A stretch of DNA of 64,000 nucleotides from Vibrio nitrifigilis (GCF_015686695.1 NZ_JADPMR010000001.1:1922001-1986000), one strand, 5' to 3'. Positions 18,530-27,899 are shown, counted from the first letter of the stretch. Numbers and translations: made by a program. The notes: generated by a model from the sequence alone, not told the origin.

Positions 18530-18575
18530 AAAAAATCCCGCTTGATGCGATTGAATCATCAAGCGGGATCGTTAT
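18530..18575. terminator. Bidirectional terminator
   Basis: ATCCCGCTTGATG pairs perfectly with CATCAAGCGGGAT around a nine-base loop, with A and T rich flanks. It lies between the convergent LysR and ABM monooxygenase genes and can serve both. Confidence 0.85.
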
Positions 18576-18588
18576 TAAGATGAGATAT

Positions 18589-18939
18589 CTATTCAAACAC
18601 TGGCGCGTCGTAATCGTAACCTTCATCGGTATAAGCGGTGACCTTAGCGTCTACAACTAAACCCGTTTCCGCCGCAACTTGAGTCTCAAAGAATTGCTGA
18701 ATCTGCTTACGACGACCATGGGCAGCCCACGCAGCAGCATTTTGCCAAATTTCATTGAATACAATTGGATAATCGTTACGCGTGGCACTTGGGTGATCAA
18801 TTTGGCGAGTCACCGTATATTGAACACACCCTTCTTCGCGATGAGCATCCGGTTCTAGTGCTTTCAATACTTCAAACAACTCCGCTTCTTTACCTTCTTT
18901 AGGTTTGAATTGCGCGAATACATACACTCGACTGGACAT
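18589..18939 (-). CDS. Antibiotic biosynthesis monooxygenase (ABM) domain protein
   Basis: A 116-residue ABM-fold protein, a dimeric ferredoxin-like barrel with members such as the quinol monooxygenase YgiN. The first strand RVYVFAQFKPKEGKEAELFEVL, then the segment EGCVQYTVTRQ and EIWQNAAAWAAHGR, are typical. AAGGA lies six bases before ATG 18939. It probably acts on quinones or small aromatics, but the substrate is not known. It stands alone. Confidence 0.82.
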   Translation of the reverse strand: MSSRVYVFAQFKPKEGKEAELFEVLKALEPDAHREEGCVQYTVTRQIDHPSATRNDYPIVFNEIWQNAAAWAAHGRRKQIQQFFETQVAAETGLVVDAKVTAYTDEGYDYDAPVFE

Positions 18940-19040
18940 AACGTTTCCTTCTAATCTTCGTTGTTAAGCGGTGCTGATGGTAATCGAGTTGATTGTAATC
19001 CCATACACATTGCAGTCAAAGTTGTGATATTGATTCGGTT

Positions 19041-19078
19041 ATGCCCTAGTAACCTGAAGATGCTGTTTCAGAGAGAAT
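19041..19078. repeat. Partial copy of the dispersed CAAGATGC repeat
   Basis: CTAGTAACCTGAAGATGCTG and TTCAGAGAGAAT align with the left arm of the repeat at 13985 and with the copy at 61617. The right arm is not clear here. Confidence 0.5.
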
Positions 19079-19129
19079 ATATTCGCAGTTATCCCTGAGT
19101 GATATCCATATTAGCGATCACTATTCCAG

Positions 19130-19483
19130 CTTATATTGTAATTTAATACTCTAATACATTTATTTTGCATAAAATACCTACAAATATAAGAAACGATATC
19201 CGATAAAAATAATATTTTTATATAATAAAATAATTAAATATAGATAAATTAACGTCTTATGCTAGGACGCGACATGTCCACATTCAAATAAACTTGATAT
19301 TAAAGTACATATTAATCATAAAGTTATTGAATCATCATCTCAGTTAATATGAATTTATTGATTTATTATGAAAAGAATCACTTTCTGTTAAATAAATAAG
19401 GAATATTATTTTAAAAATAATAAAAAATTTAATCATTTTATTTTAGCTAATTTAATACAAACGAGTTATACAAGGGAAACACA
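19130..19483. other. Very AT-rich gene-free stretch
   Basis: This stretch is dominated by A/T runs (for example ATAAAATAATTAAATATAG) with no open frame. Its composition is far below that of the neighbouring genes. It contains the promoter of the arabinanase gene and would be a natural target of H-NS-type silencing. The ribosome binding site AAGGGAAACACA lies just before 19484. Confidence 0.6.
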
Positions 19484-20893
19484 ATGAAAACAATATATAA
19501 GGGTTTATTGCTATCCACTGCGGTGCTCACCACCCCGTTTGCGATGGCATTAGATAATGGGGTGTATACAATCACCTCCAAATACAGCAGTAAGTTATTG
19601 GAAACAACCAGCTGTCTAGAAGATGATGGGGATAACGTTGGTGTCTGGGAATCAACAGGTTACGACTGTCAAAAATGGCTCATCACTAACCAAGGTGATG
19701 ACCAATATGCCATTATTAACTTAAATAGTGGCAAAGCGCTTGAAGTGTATGAATTTTCCGACGATAACGGCGCCAATGTTGATCAATGGGAATTCCATCA
19801 TGAAACTGGCCAATTATGGACAATCGAAGAGAATGACGGCTATTACAGTTTTGTCAACGTAAGCAGTGGCAAAGCTCTAGACCTCTATGACTTCGATACC
19901 TCTAATGGTGCCAATGTTGACCAATGGACCTACACTGCCAACGATGCCCAATTGTGGACATTAGACAAAACCAAGGCGGTAGAATCAGAACCTTACGACC
20001 CTTCCGAAACCGGTGGTGATACTGACCACTGGGATTTATCGGGTAGCTTAGTCACTCACGATCCAACATTAACTTATGAAGATGGTATCTGGTGGGAATT
20101 CCAAACCAGTGATACAGGGATTGCAGGCAAGTATTCAACAGATGCATTAACTTGGTTTACTGCTGAAAACATCTTCGCTGATGGATTGGACTGGTGGACA
20201 ACTTATGTGCCAGACAATGACGGTTTGAACGTATGGGCGCCAGATATTAAGTTCTATAACGGTACAGCGTGGATGTATTACGCCATTTCTACCTTCGGCT
20301 CCAACACATCTGCGATTGGTTTAACCTCGACAGACAGTATCGCAGGTGGGGACTGGGAAGATGACGGTATGGTCATCAATACCACAGAAGACGATGACGA
20401 CTATAATGCGATTGACCCAGATTTGGTTGTTGCTCGTGATGGTTCACCTTGGTTAGTCTTTGGTTCATGGTTCTCAGGGATTAAACTCACCCGTATTAAC
20501 CCTGAAACAATGAAACCATTTGGTCCCCTGTATGACCTTGCCTATCGTTCTGGTGGCATTGAAGCGCCAAGTATCATTTACCGTCAAGGCTACTATTACT
20601 TGTTCGTTTCGATTGGTATTTGTTGCCAAGGTGTTGATAGTACTTATCAAATTGCTTATGGCCGCTCAAAATACATCACAGGTCCATATGTCAATAAAGA
20701 TGGCGATGAAATGCTAGATGGTAATGTTGAGATCTTCGACTCTGGTAACGATCGTTGGGTTGGTCCTGGCGGTGAGGATATCTTAAATACTGACGTCATC
20801 ATCAGACACGCTTATGACGCTGATGATAGTGGTATCGCGAAAATGCTCATTAGTAAATTGAACTGGGATTCTGATGGTTGGCCAACATACTAA
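19484..20893 (+). CDS. Secreted ricin-type lectin plus GH43 arabinanase
   Basis: A 469-residue secreted enzyme. Residues 1-22 are a signal peptide (ending AMA). Residues about 24-165 form a ricin-B-like (CBM13-type) domain with repeated Q-x-W endings (QKWLI, QLWTI, QLWTL) and paired SGKALEVYEF and SGKALDLYDF motifs. Residues about 185-469 are a five-bladed GH43 endo-arabinanase: HDPTL holds the base Asp, IDPDLVV (about 310) the pKa-modulating Asp, and GGIEAPSI (about 360) the acid Glu. The end, LNWDSDGWP, is typical of subfamily 4/5 arabinanases. It should cut alpha-1,5-arabinan outside the cell. The gene is alone, behind an AT-rich region, and could be acquired. Confidence 0.87.
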   Translation: MKTIYKGLLLSTAVLTTPFAMALDNGVYTITSKYSSKLLETTSCLEDDGDNVGVWESTGYDCQKWLITNQGDDQYAIINLNSGKALEVYEFSDDNGANVDQWEFHHETGQLWTIEENDGYYSFVNVSSGKALDLYDFDTSNGANVDQWTYTANDAQLWTLDKTKAVESEPYDPSETGGDTDHWDLSGSLVTHDPTLTYEDGIWWEFQTSDTGIAGKYSTDALTWFTAENIFADGLDWWTTYVPDNDGLNVWAPDIKFYNGTAWMYYAISTFGSNTSAIGLTSTDSIAGGDWEDDGMVINTTEDDDDYNAIDPDLVVARDGSPWLVFGSWFSGIKLTRINPETMKPFGPLYDLAYRSGGIEAPSIIYRQGYYYLFVSIGICCQGVDSTYQIAYGRSKYITGPYVNKDGDEMLDGNVEIFDSGNDRWVGPGGEDILNTDVIIRHAYDADDSGIAKMLISKLNWDSDGWPTY

Positions 20894-20978
20894 CTCATGG
20901 TAAACCAATCCCCCCGCTACTTACTGTGATTAGAGGGCTCGCAATTCCATTTCGTTCCTAGCAGTAGTAACGACGTTT

Positions 20979-21014
20979 GAGAGTTAGGTTAGTGTTGCTT
21001 AACTCTCCTTTTTA
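20979..21014 (+). terminator. Terminator after the arabinanase gene
   Basis: GAGAGTTA pairs with TAACTCTC over a 13-base loop and is followed by CTTTTTATT. It lies 85 bases past the stop codon. Confidence 0.7.
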
Positions 21015-21016
21015 TT

Positions 21017-21052
21017 AAAAAAATGGGCGTCTTGTATAGCAAGACGCCCATT
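21017..21052 (-). terminator. Terminator after the glycerate kinase gene
   Basis: ATGGGCGTCTTG and CAAGACGCCCAT form a perfect 12-pair stem with a five-base loop. On the minus strand seven T residues follow, marking the end of the gntP-glycerate kinase operon. Confidence 0.88.
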
Positions 21053-21067
21053 CATTATTAGCAATAA

Positions 21068-22204
21068 TTAACGCTTAAATAGCACCATCATCGCAGCGAT
21101 ATTACGCGCGGTAAGTTCTAGGTTAGCCGCTGCATCTTTTAATGCTGTCGCCAAATCTGTTGCACCAGGAACGACATCAAATACCGCATCGATGCCGTGT
21201 TCATGCACAACACCACAGTCTTGTGACAAACATCCAGCCACACCGACTACTGGGATATTGACACTTTGGCATAGCTTAGCAACACCACTTGGTGTTTTAC
21301 CGTGAATCGTTTGGCTATCGATACGGCCTTCACCAGTGATAACAACATCTGCACCTTCAATAGCTTGCGCTAGTTGAACCGCTTCGACAACGATATCAAT
21401 CCCCGACTTCATGGTTGCTTTTAACAATCCATATAGAGAGGCCCCAAGACCACCAGCCGCACCAGCTCCAGGTACATCTTTCACATTCACATCAAGCTGA
21501 TGCTGCACAATATCAGCAAAATGATTGAGGTTAGCGTCCAACGTTTCGACCATCTCTGGTGTTGCCCCTTTTTGCGGACCAAACACATGCGATGCACCTG
21601 TAGGACCACACAGCGGGTTATTCACATCACAGGCAACATCAATCGTTATATCAGCCAAACGAGGGTCAAGCGCAGATAAATCGATCTTAGCTAACTTATT
21701 CAGTTCACCACCGCCGAAACCTAACTCTTCACCCTGCTCATCAAGGAATTTGATCCCCAACGCTTGGCACATACCAACACCTGCGTCGTTGGTTGCACTA
21801 CCACCAATACCAAGAATGATGTGTTTAACATTTAAATCTAATGCCGCTTTAATCAACTGGCCAGTACCATAACTGGTCGTTTTGAGTGGATTGCGTAACT
21901 CACCCGTCGCAAGATGAATGCCCGACGCAGAAGCCATTTCAATCACAGCGGTTACACCGTCGCCCATCAAACCGTATTCTGCCGCCACATCTTGACCAGT
22001 AGGGCCAAGCACGGTTTCAGTACGCAATGTTCCTTGGCTAGAATCAATTAAAGATTGCACCGTTCCTTCGCCGCCATCAGCCATTGGTACCTTTACAATC
22101 TCAGCATCAGGAATCACTTTACGGATGCCTCGTTCTATGCTGTTGGCGACTTCTAACGCAGTCAAACTTTCTTTGAACGAATCGGGTGCAATAACAATTT
22201 TCAT
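21068..22204 (-). CDS. Glycerate kinase (GlxK/GarK family)
   Basis: A 378-residue glycerate kinase that phosphorylates D-glycerate (2-phosphoglycerate in the GarK/GlxK group), feeding it to glycolysis. The start MKIVIAPDSFKESL, then KVPMADGGEG at about residue 45, GIGGSATNDAG near 130 and VITGEGRIDSQT near 285 are all family signatures. ATG 22204 follows GAGAG; a TTG four codons upstream is less likely. It begins 12 bases after the GntP permease stop, and both are downstream of cdaR on the same strand, so this is a glycerate or sugar-acid uptake and use operon. Confidence 0.9.
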   Translation of the reverse strand: MKIVIAPDSFKESLTALEVANSIERGIRKVIPDAEIVKVPMADGGEGTVQSLIDSSQGTLRTETVLGPTGQDVAAEYGLMGDGVTAVIEMASASGIHLATGELRNPLKTTSYGTGQLIKAALDLNVKHIILGIGGSATNDAGVGMCQALGIKFLDEQGEELGFGGGELNKLAKIDLSALDPRLADITIDVACDVNNPLCGPTGASHVFGPQKGATPEMVETLDANLNHFADIVQHQLDVNVKDVPGAGAAGGLGASLYGLLKATMKSGIDIVVEAVQLAQAIEGADVVITGEGRIDSQTIHGKTPSGVAKLCQSVNIPVVGVAGCLSQDCGVVHEHGIDAVFDVVPGATDLATALKDAAANLELTARNIAAMMVLFKR

Positions 22205-22216
22205 TTTTCTCTCCAA

Positions 22217-23485
22217 TTAAAGTCCAAATACGTTAAACACACCGAATAGCAATACAGACACGATAGTCATTACTAAACCGACTAATGATTCGTATGGGAC
22301 CAATTTTAAACGTTGGCCAATGTTCATGTTCACAGCACCGCCCGTCGCGTGGAAGAAGCTACCGTGAGGCATGTGATCTAATACCGTTGCACCGGCATGA
22401 ATCATTGCAGCTCCCGCTAACCCTGGGACACCTAGTTCTAAAATAGTAGAACTAAATACGTTGGATGCGACAGCCGTACCTGCAGTCGTTGACGCTGTAG
22501 CTAACGACATCATGGCACCAGAAATTGGAGCTAATAAATAAGAAGGCAGGCCTGAGCTAGTTAGAAGGTCAATCAAACCTGATTTTAAACCTGAATTCGC
22601 GATGATACCGGCCAGTGTCCCCGTACCCATCAACATAATCGCAACCGGTGCCATGCGAGACAGACCAGAGACAGCGAAGTTATTAATTTCTTTTGTCTTC
22701 TTCATGGCGATAGCACCAACCAAACCACCAAGCGGTAAGGCAATCATAGGATCCACGTTGATACCAGCAATTGGACGCAGTGACAATGTCACAATAGCTA
22801 CAAGCGGTGCTAAAATTGAGCATGCGAAGCTTGGTAAGTCACCATGGGTATGAGCAATCACTTCTTGTTCTTGAACTTTATTACCGTGATTAACCAAACG
22901 GCGAGATAACCAGTACGCAAAAATTAAACCACAAAGACCCGGAATAACCCCTGCCATCATGACTGATGTTAAAGGAACATGGAATGCATCTGATGCTGCG
23001 ATTGCATTTGGGTTTGGTGACATAATGTTACCCGCTTTACCACCACCGATCATCGCTAGCAAAATGGCTGTTTTCGATAAGTTAGCACGACGACCAATAG
23101 CAAGCGCAATTGGAGCAACTGTAATAACAGCAACGTCAACGAATACACCAACCGCAGTTAAAATCATGGTTGCGATGCCTAACGCAAGCAAAGCGCGTGT
23201 TTCACCGACTTTTCTTACGATAGTTTCCGCGATACGAGTCGCAGCACCAGATTCGATAAGAACACCAGCAAGAACACCGGCTGCGAGAATGCGCAATACG
23301 GCTGTCACAATGCCCTGAGCACCGTGAATCATTAGCGTCACCGTATCAGTCAGTGAGACACCGCCCACGATGCCGCCGACAAGCGCACCTAAAATCATGC
23401 CGTACGCAGGTGGAACTTTCTTCAATATCAATCCAATAGCAACAACAAGAGCAGCAAACGCTCCCAAGGTAGAGACTTCGGTCAT
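22217..23485 (-). CDS. GntP-family permease (gluconate/glycerate type)
   Basis: A 422-residue inner membrane symporter of the GntP family, with about 12 hydrophobic segments. Diagnostic parts are GVFVDVAVITVAPIALAIG and MSPNPNAIAASDAF, and near the C-terminus HMPHGSFFHATGGAVNM. AAGGA lies eight bases before ATG 23485. Because glycerate kinase follows after 12 bases and a CdaR regulator precedes it, I infer that it carries D-glycerate or a related sugar acid rather than gluconate itself. Confidence 0.87.
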   Translation of the reverse strand: MTEVSTLGAFAALVVAIGLILKKVPPAYGMILGALVGGIVGGVSLTDTVTLMIHGAQGIVTAVLRILAAGVLAGVLIESGAATRIAETIVRKVGETRALLALGIATMILTAVGVFVDVAVITVAPIALAIGRRANLSKTAILLAMIGGGKAGNIMSPNPNAIAASDAFHVPLTSVMMAGVIPGLCGLIFAYWLSRRLVNHGNKVQEQEVIAHTHGDLPSFACSILAPLVAIVTLSLRPIAGINVDPMIALPLGGLVGAIAMKKTKEINNFAVSGLSRMAPVAIMLMGTGTLAGIIANSGLKSGLIDLLTSSGLPSYLLAPISGAMMSLATASTTAGTAVASNVFSSTILELGVPGLAGAAMIHAGATVLDHMPHGSFFHATGGAVNMNIGQRLKLVPYESLVGLVMTIVSVLLFGVFNVFGL

Positions 23486-23555
23486 GATTCTTTCCTTATT
23501 TTTATATTTAGGGATTTATGCGGGCGATGATATTGATTGGCTTATGGGAGCTCAA

Positions 23556-23617
23556 TGTCAAAATTGACAGTAAGGGATGCATATTCACAACGCATTTTGT
23601 GCACCTGCACAAAATGC
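23556..23617. promoter_or_regulatory. Two palindromes before the gntP operon
   Basis: GCATTTTGTGCA and TGCACAAAATGC (23592-23617) are perfect 12-base inverted arms separated by only CC. A second palindrome, TGTCAAAATTGACA, lies at 23556-23569 and includes a TTGACA that could be a -35 element for gntP. They lie between the cdaR stop and gntP start, so they are candidate operators for CdaR. Confidence 0.5.
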
Positions 23618-23623
23618 TGTGCT

Positions 23624-24739
23624 TTATGAATAATATGTTATCGCAGTGTAAATCTTAAATAAGTCATCTAACCTATTGAAATCTAAGGATATAACACTTT
23701 CTATTTTGGCTAAACGATAACGTAATGTATTACGATGAATACCAAGTTGTTTACACGTTTTAGGTTGATCACAATTCTGGCTTAAGTATGTCTTCATCGT
23801 GAGGATAAGCACCAAGTTGCTATCAACATTTTCTAATTGTGTCAGGGGTAAACGTAACTGATGACGTACCCACTCTTTGTCTTCTAGAGTACAAAATTGG
23901 TACTTGAAGACATTGTCATCGTACATCACCACTTTTTTACGAGAATCAATACGATTATCAAGCGCTAAACGCGCAGTCTGGTATGAAAGCGCAATGCCAT
24001 TTAACCCAGGGAAAACACTGCCAAACGCCCCTCTGATCGATAGCCCCTTGTGATTTTCAAGATAACGAACCAACTCTTTTAGCCAAGTGTGTTTGTCTTT
24101 GTCATCATTTTTTAAAATCACAATTTCACGCTGAAATACCGACAATGTACTGACCAGTAGGCTTTTTTCATAGAGATAGATTTCCTCCACCAGCTCTTGA
24201 AACAGCGCTGTTGAAATAGGATCGGAACTGTTTATTTTTAATATTCCAACCACCTTAGCAGGTGAGAGATCGTATTTTACAAAGTCGGCAATATTGCTAA
24301 CGTATTCTTTATCAGCATGTTTTTCTTGAATTAATAGTTCTAACAGGTCTTCTTTGTGTTTACTGACCGTATGAATTTTTGACATCAAATCCAAGTTTTC
24401 CAGAATGAGCTCGGTTGCCATACTCACTAAATGAGCGAGCTCTTCCACGACATCTAACGGACCATTAACCCCGATAACGCCAATAATGTCGCGTTTAAAA
24501 TAGATGGGGATATTAATTCCCTCTTTGGCACCTTTACGTAACAACGCAGTATCACTGCTTAGTTTAACGACTTTTCCTGTCATCAATACTTCGAGTGCGC
24601 CGTCATGAAAAGTATGAACTCGGCTCACATCTGAAGAAGCAATAATCACCCCTTCATGATTCATCACATTAATGGGCAAGCCAACAATGGAATAAGACCG
24701 TTCGACAATTTTATTGGCCGTGTACTCATTTAATTGCAA
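23624..24739 (-). CDS. cdaR: CdaR-family sugar diacid/glycerate regulator
   Basis: A 371-residue CdaR-type activator. Residues 1-135 form the sugar diacid recognition domain (IVERSYSIVGLPINVMNHEG, then the GKEGI-like stretch). A central GGDEF-like region follows, and the C-terminus has a PucR-type helix-turn-helix, CKQLGIHRNTLRYRLAKIES, at about 335-355. In E. coli, CdaR activates glucarate, galactarate and glycerate genes. Here it lies directly upstream of gntP and glycerate kinase on the same strand with a 138-base gap that holds strong palindromes, so it probably controls that operon. Confidence 0.87.
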   Translation of the reverse strand: MQLNEYTANKIVERSYSIVGLPINVMNHEGVIIASSDVSRVHTFHDGALEVLMTGKVVKLSSDTALLRKGAKEGINIPIYFKRDIIGVIGVNGPLDVVEELAHLVSMATELILENLDLMSKIHTVSKHKEDLLELLIQEKHADKEYVSNIADFVKYDLSPAKVVGILKINSSDPISTALFQELVEEIYLYEKSLLVSTLSVFQREIVILKNDDKDKHTWLKELVRYLENHKGLSIRGAFGSVFPGLNGIALSYQTARLALDNRIDSRKKVVMYDDNVFKYQFCTLEDKEWVRHQLRLPLTQLENVDSNLVLILTMKTYLSQNCDQPKTCKQLGIHRNTLRYRLAKIESVISLDFNRLDDLFKIYTAITYYS

Positions 24740-25041
24740 AACAAACTCCCATTATGGTGGTAATACGTCGAACAGAGGATCGTTGTTCCCTGTCAAATCT
24801 GAGCGGCTGATAATATACGTTTCACTTGTGATAACCAATCTTATCCGCCCAATAACTGAGTAGTTTCTCATTTGTCTTGTTCATTTGGGAGATAAGTTCT
24901 CTGGTCTGGAACCTAGTTTGGGCATTTTTATTTGTTCGGACTTGTATTCTCCCTATTGAATATCGACACCGAACCATTCAAAATCAATTTATCAGTCAGC
25001 ATGTTACGTGGTTAGCACCACTGCTTTTTAATAGGGATATT

Positions 25042-26085
25042 ATGACATTTACATTTTCTAAACTTTCTCGAGCACTGTTTACCGTCGCCACTCTTTCTTC
25101 CTGTGCGGCTTTTACTGCAACGGCCGCACAAACGATCCCGACCATTACACCCAAGGTATTAGTTGTCACCATGTTCGGTAGTGAGGCGCAGCCTTGGTTA
25201 GAACATCAGCAACTGACGCAAAATTACGAGATCCCGGGTTTAAGCCGAGAATATCCAGCGTTACATTGCAACGAAACAGGGTTGTGCATGGTGACAACCG
25301 CGATGGGGTATGCCAATGCCTCGGCAACACTCACCGCTTTAGAATTCGCACCGCAAGTCGACCTCACAAACAGCTACATCATTATTGCTGGCATCGGTGG
25401 TGTCGACCCAGATCAAGGAACCCTTGGTTCCGCTCACTGGGCTCGCTACGCAATTGATGGCGGACTGACTCATCGCATTGACGCACGCCAAATGCCAAAA
25501 GACTGGACCACCGGTACATTTGCTCTCGGTTCCAATAAGCCCGGTGAAAAGCCGAAATGGAGCGCAGGGACTGAAGTTTTTCATCTTAATGATGCGTTAG
25601 TTGATAAGGCGTATGCCCTAAGTAAACACGTTGCCTTATTAGATTCTGATGCGGCTGATAAAGATCGCCAACAGTTTACCGATTCAGCCAAAGCTCAAAG
25701 TAAACCATTTGTCTCTATCTGCGATACAATCTCTAACGATACGTTCTGGGTGGGCTCGAAGATTGCGAAAGCGATGGACAATTACGCAGCAACCCTAACC
25801 GATGGCAAAGCGAATGTCTGTACCACCCAAATGGAAGATAACGCATCATTAACCGCTCTGCAGCGCGGGGCAGATGCAGATAAATTGGATTTTAATCGTA
25901 TACTGGTGTTAAGAACGGCTTCAGATTTTGACCAAGAAGCACCGGGTCAAACACCAATTGAAGCGCTTGCAGCCAACGGTAGTGGCTATGAGCCAGCCGA
26001 GGTTAACGCTTATCGAGTTGCTAATGCTGTCGCAAGCAATATCATAATTCGCTGGGACGAGTGGCAAAATGGCACGCCCCAATAA
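25042..26085 (+). CDS. Purine nucleoside permease-like (NUP family) secreted protein
   Basis: A 347-residue protein of the NUP family (purine nucleoside permease of fungi and related bacterial proteins), which has a nucleoside phosphorylase-like fold. A signal peptide ends at about residue 28. Motifs include KVLVVTMFGSEAQPW, ALHCNETGLCMVTTAMGYANA, and IIIAGIGGVDPDQGTLGS. The acidic CTTQMEDNA near residue 265 is also characteristic. ATG 25042 has AGGG five bases upstream; the longer frame from 24877 lacks signal and site. It is probably periplasmic, binding or cleaving purine nucleosides. It is divergent from cdaR, and its regulation is unknown. Confidence 0.82.
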   Translation: MTFTFSKLSRALFTVATLSSCAAFTATAAQTIPTITPKVLVVTMFGSEAQPWLEHQQLTQNYEIPGLSREYPALHCNETGLCMVTTAMGYANASATLTALEFAPQVDLTNSYIIIAGIGGVDPDQGTLGSAHWARYAIDGGLTHRIDARQMPKDWTTGTFALGSNKPGEKPKWSAGTEVFHLNDALVDKAYALSKHVALLDSDAADKDRQQFTDSAKAQSKPFVSICDTISNDTFWVGSKIAKAMDNYAATLTDGKANVCTTQMEDNASLTALQRGADADKLDFNRILVLRTASDFDQEAPGQTPIEALAANGSGYEPAEVNAYRVANAVASNIIIRWDEWQNGTPQ

Positions 26086-26105
26086 ATCTTAGCCATTAAA
26101 CAATA

Positions 26106-26130
26106 ACGAGGAGCCCTAGTGGCTCCTTTG
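26106..26130 (-). terminator. Terminator between convergent genes
   Basis: AGGAGCC and GGCTCCT form a stem with a five-base loop between the NUP gene and the dienelactone hydrolase gene. A few T residues follow on the plus strand, so it may serve the plus-strand gene as much as the minus one. Confidence 0.6.
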
Positions 26131-26148
26131 ATGATTAACTCGTCCTAG

Positions 26149-26889
26149 CTATGCTTTCGTCTGCGTAGATAAAAATCTCGTCAACGCCTGCCAAGATTTC
26201 TTATCCGCATCGGCTCGGTAACGATCACTACCAAATACAGTAAATGCGTGCGGTGCACCGCTATAGGTAATCATTTCATGCGGAACATGGTTTTGTTCTA
26301 ATTCAGTGGCTAATTGAGCAAACTCCGACATAGGGATCGCGGTATCTGCGCTGCCATGTAATATCATAATGGGCGCTGTCGTGTTGGCATAGCTTTGTCC
26401 TTTGGGTGTGGCTAGCCCACCATGGAATGTGACAAAACCTTGCGCTTTCATGCCCGCTCGCGCCGATTCTAATACTGCAGCACCACCAAAGCAGTATCCC
26501 ATCACCACCATATTATTGATATTACCGCCAAGCGCCGCAGCCTTTTCAACACCAGCGTTCATTAACGCTCTAAGCTTATCGCGGTTAGTATAAAGCTCTC
26601 CGGTATGTTGACGCTTGTCTGCCACCTTAGTAGGGCGAACCCCTTTGCCAAATAGATCTACTGCAAACACGTTGTAACCCAACTCATTCAACATCTTCGC
26701 TCGTTTCTCTTCATATTGAGTCAATCCATCCCAATCATGTACTAACACAACCAGAGGGGCATCATGACTTACTTTTGCCCAGTACCCTTGATACTGTTTA
26801 CCATCCACTTTATACACCACATTTTCCCCAGCCAAAGCTAGTCCACTGATACAGGCAAGTAAGGTGATTGCAAATAATCGCAGTTTCAT
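26149..26889 (-). CDS. Dienelactone hydrolase family protein, secreted
   Basis: A 246-residue alpha/beta hydrolase of the dienelactone hydrolase family with a signal peptide (residues 1-20, ending LALA). The nucleophile is the Cys in GYCFGGAA (near residue 135), the Asp is in HGSADTAIP, and the His is in GAPHAFTVF. Members hydrolyse lactones or esters. It is alone, convergent with the NUP gene. The substrate is not known; the nearby genes do not suggest one. Confidence 0.85.
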   Translation of the reverse strand: MKLRLFAITLLACISGLALAGENVVYKVDGKQYQGYWAKVSHDAPLVVLVHDWDGLTQYEEKRAKMLNELGYNVFAVDLFGKGVRPTKVADKRQHTGELYTNRDKLRALMNAGVEKAAALGGNINNMVVMGYCFGGAAVLESARAGMKAQGFVTFHGGLATPKGQSYANTTAPIMILHGSADTAIPMSEFAQLATELEQNHVPHEMITYSGAPHAFTVFGSDRYRADADKKSWQALTRFLSTQTKA

Positions 26890-27111
26890 AATGACATCCT
26901 TAGTCTAACGAAGCGTATTGGTAATACGAGATATACCAAGAATAGCGCAGTGCAGTGATGACACAAGATGAGAACAAATCCATTGGTGTTTCGTGTTTGA
27001 TCTTTACCGCTCACCGATCAACATCACTAATTAATGAGCACTTTCTGCATAAGTACCTCTTAATGACTAGACTCTAATTACGCACATAACATTCTCACTA
27101 GGAGACTCGTA

Positions 27112-27498
27112 ATGAGCTATCAGCACATTTTAGTCGCGGTCGATTTAACCGAATCGAGTAAAAAACTCATTAGCAAAGCCGTAGAACAAGCCAAACCTCA
27201 TCAAGCAAAACTCTCGATTGTCTATGTCGACATCGACCATATCATCAGTAACCCCAAGGAAGAACAGCACTACCTTCAACAATTAGATGAGCTTGTTGCT
27301 CATTGTGATTACCCGATTGCAGAGACATCTGTCGTCATTGGTGAACTGCATATGAAGGTTGCGGGGTTAGTTAAATCAGACAATATCGATTTGGTCGTCT
27401 GCGGGCATCACCATACATTAATGAGTCGCATGTTCAGCTCTGCCCCCAAATTGGTGAATAACGTCGATGCGGATTTATTAGTCGTTCATTTAGACTAA
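27112..27498 (+). CDS. Universal stress protein (UspA family)
   Basis: A 128-residue Usp with MSYQHILVAVDLTESSKKLISKA at the start, then the region VCGHHHTLMSRMFSSAPKLVNN near residue 100. The usual G-2x-G-9x-GS ATP-binding motif is not exact (GHHHTLMSRMFSSA), as in UspA-type non-ATP-binding proteins. AGGAG lies before ATG 27112. It is a small single-gene unit, probably induced in stress or stationary phase. Confidence 0.85.
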   Translation: MSYQHILVAVDLTESSKKLISKAVEQAKPHQAKLSIVYVDIDHIISNPKEEQHYLQQLDELVAHCDYPIAETSVVIGELHMKVAGLVKSDNIDLVVCGHHHTLMSRMFSSAPKLVNNVDADLLVVHLD

Positions 27499-27899
27499 AA
27501 GCCACACGCATCGGCGGCGGCAATATAATTCGCAGTACGTAATAGCTCATCGGCCGAAACAACAGAGGAACGACGAGTAAATTCACTGAGTTGATGACGT
27601 TCCATCTGCCTAATAAGTCGGTGTGCGTTCGTGTGCCTGTCCTTATTAAAGCGATATCTCCCTTCTTTTATTCTCAATATAAATTCATTTACAAACTTAT
27701 TATTCACACAAGAAATAACTAATTGAAATAATGTTAAATAGTTATTTATTTTGTATAAAATTTGTGACGAGTAGTTAATAGGCTTGAGTAAAATTGCGTT
27801 ACCGTACTCCCACAGCGCAATGTTGATGTCGTCAATATTGGTCCGCTGAGATTCTACTATTTCTATAAAAATACAACTAAATACACTGGGAGTTATGAG
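27499..27899. other. Gene-poor gap with one CTGTCC motif
   Basis: This 400-base gap separates the Usp gene from the sugar dehydrogenase operon. It contains one GTGCCTGTCCTTATT motif near 27634 and an AT-rich stretch at 27700-27760. A 70-codon minus-strand frame (27495-27707) crosses the motif; its first half is low quality, so I do not call it as a gene. The dehydrogenase promoter must lie in 27700-27890. Confidence 0.5.

Noticed and set aside
22959..23318. Plus-strand frame of 119 codons inside the GntP gene
   Set aside because: It is the antisense shadow of a membrane protein, rich in Ala/Pro/Thr without any recognisable motif.
24877..25041. N-terminal extension of the NUP protein
   Set aside because: The 55 added residues precede a normal signal peptide that has its own ribosome binding site at 25042.
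27495..27707. Minus-strand 70-codon frame after the Usp gene
   Set aside because: It crosses a dispersed CTGTCC motif, overlaps the Usp stop, has no ribosome binding site and matches no family I know.
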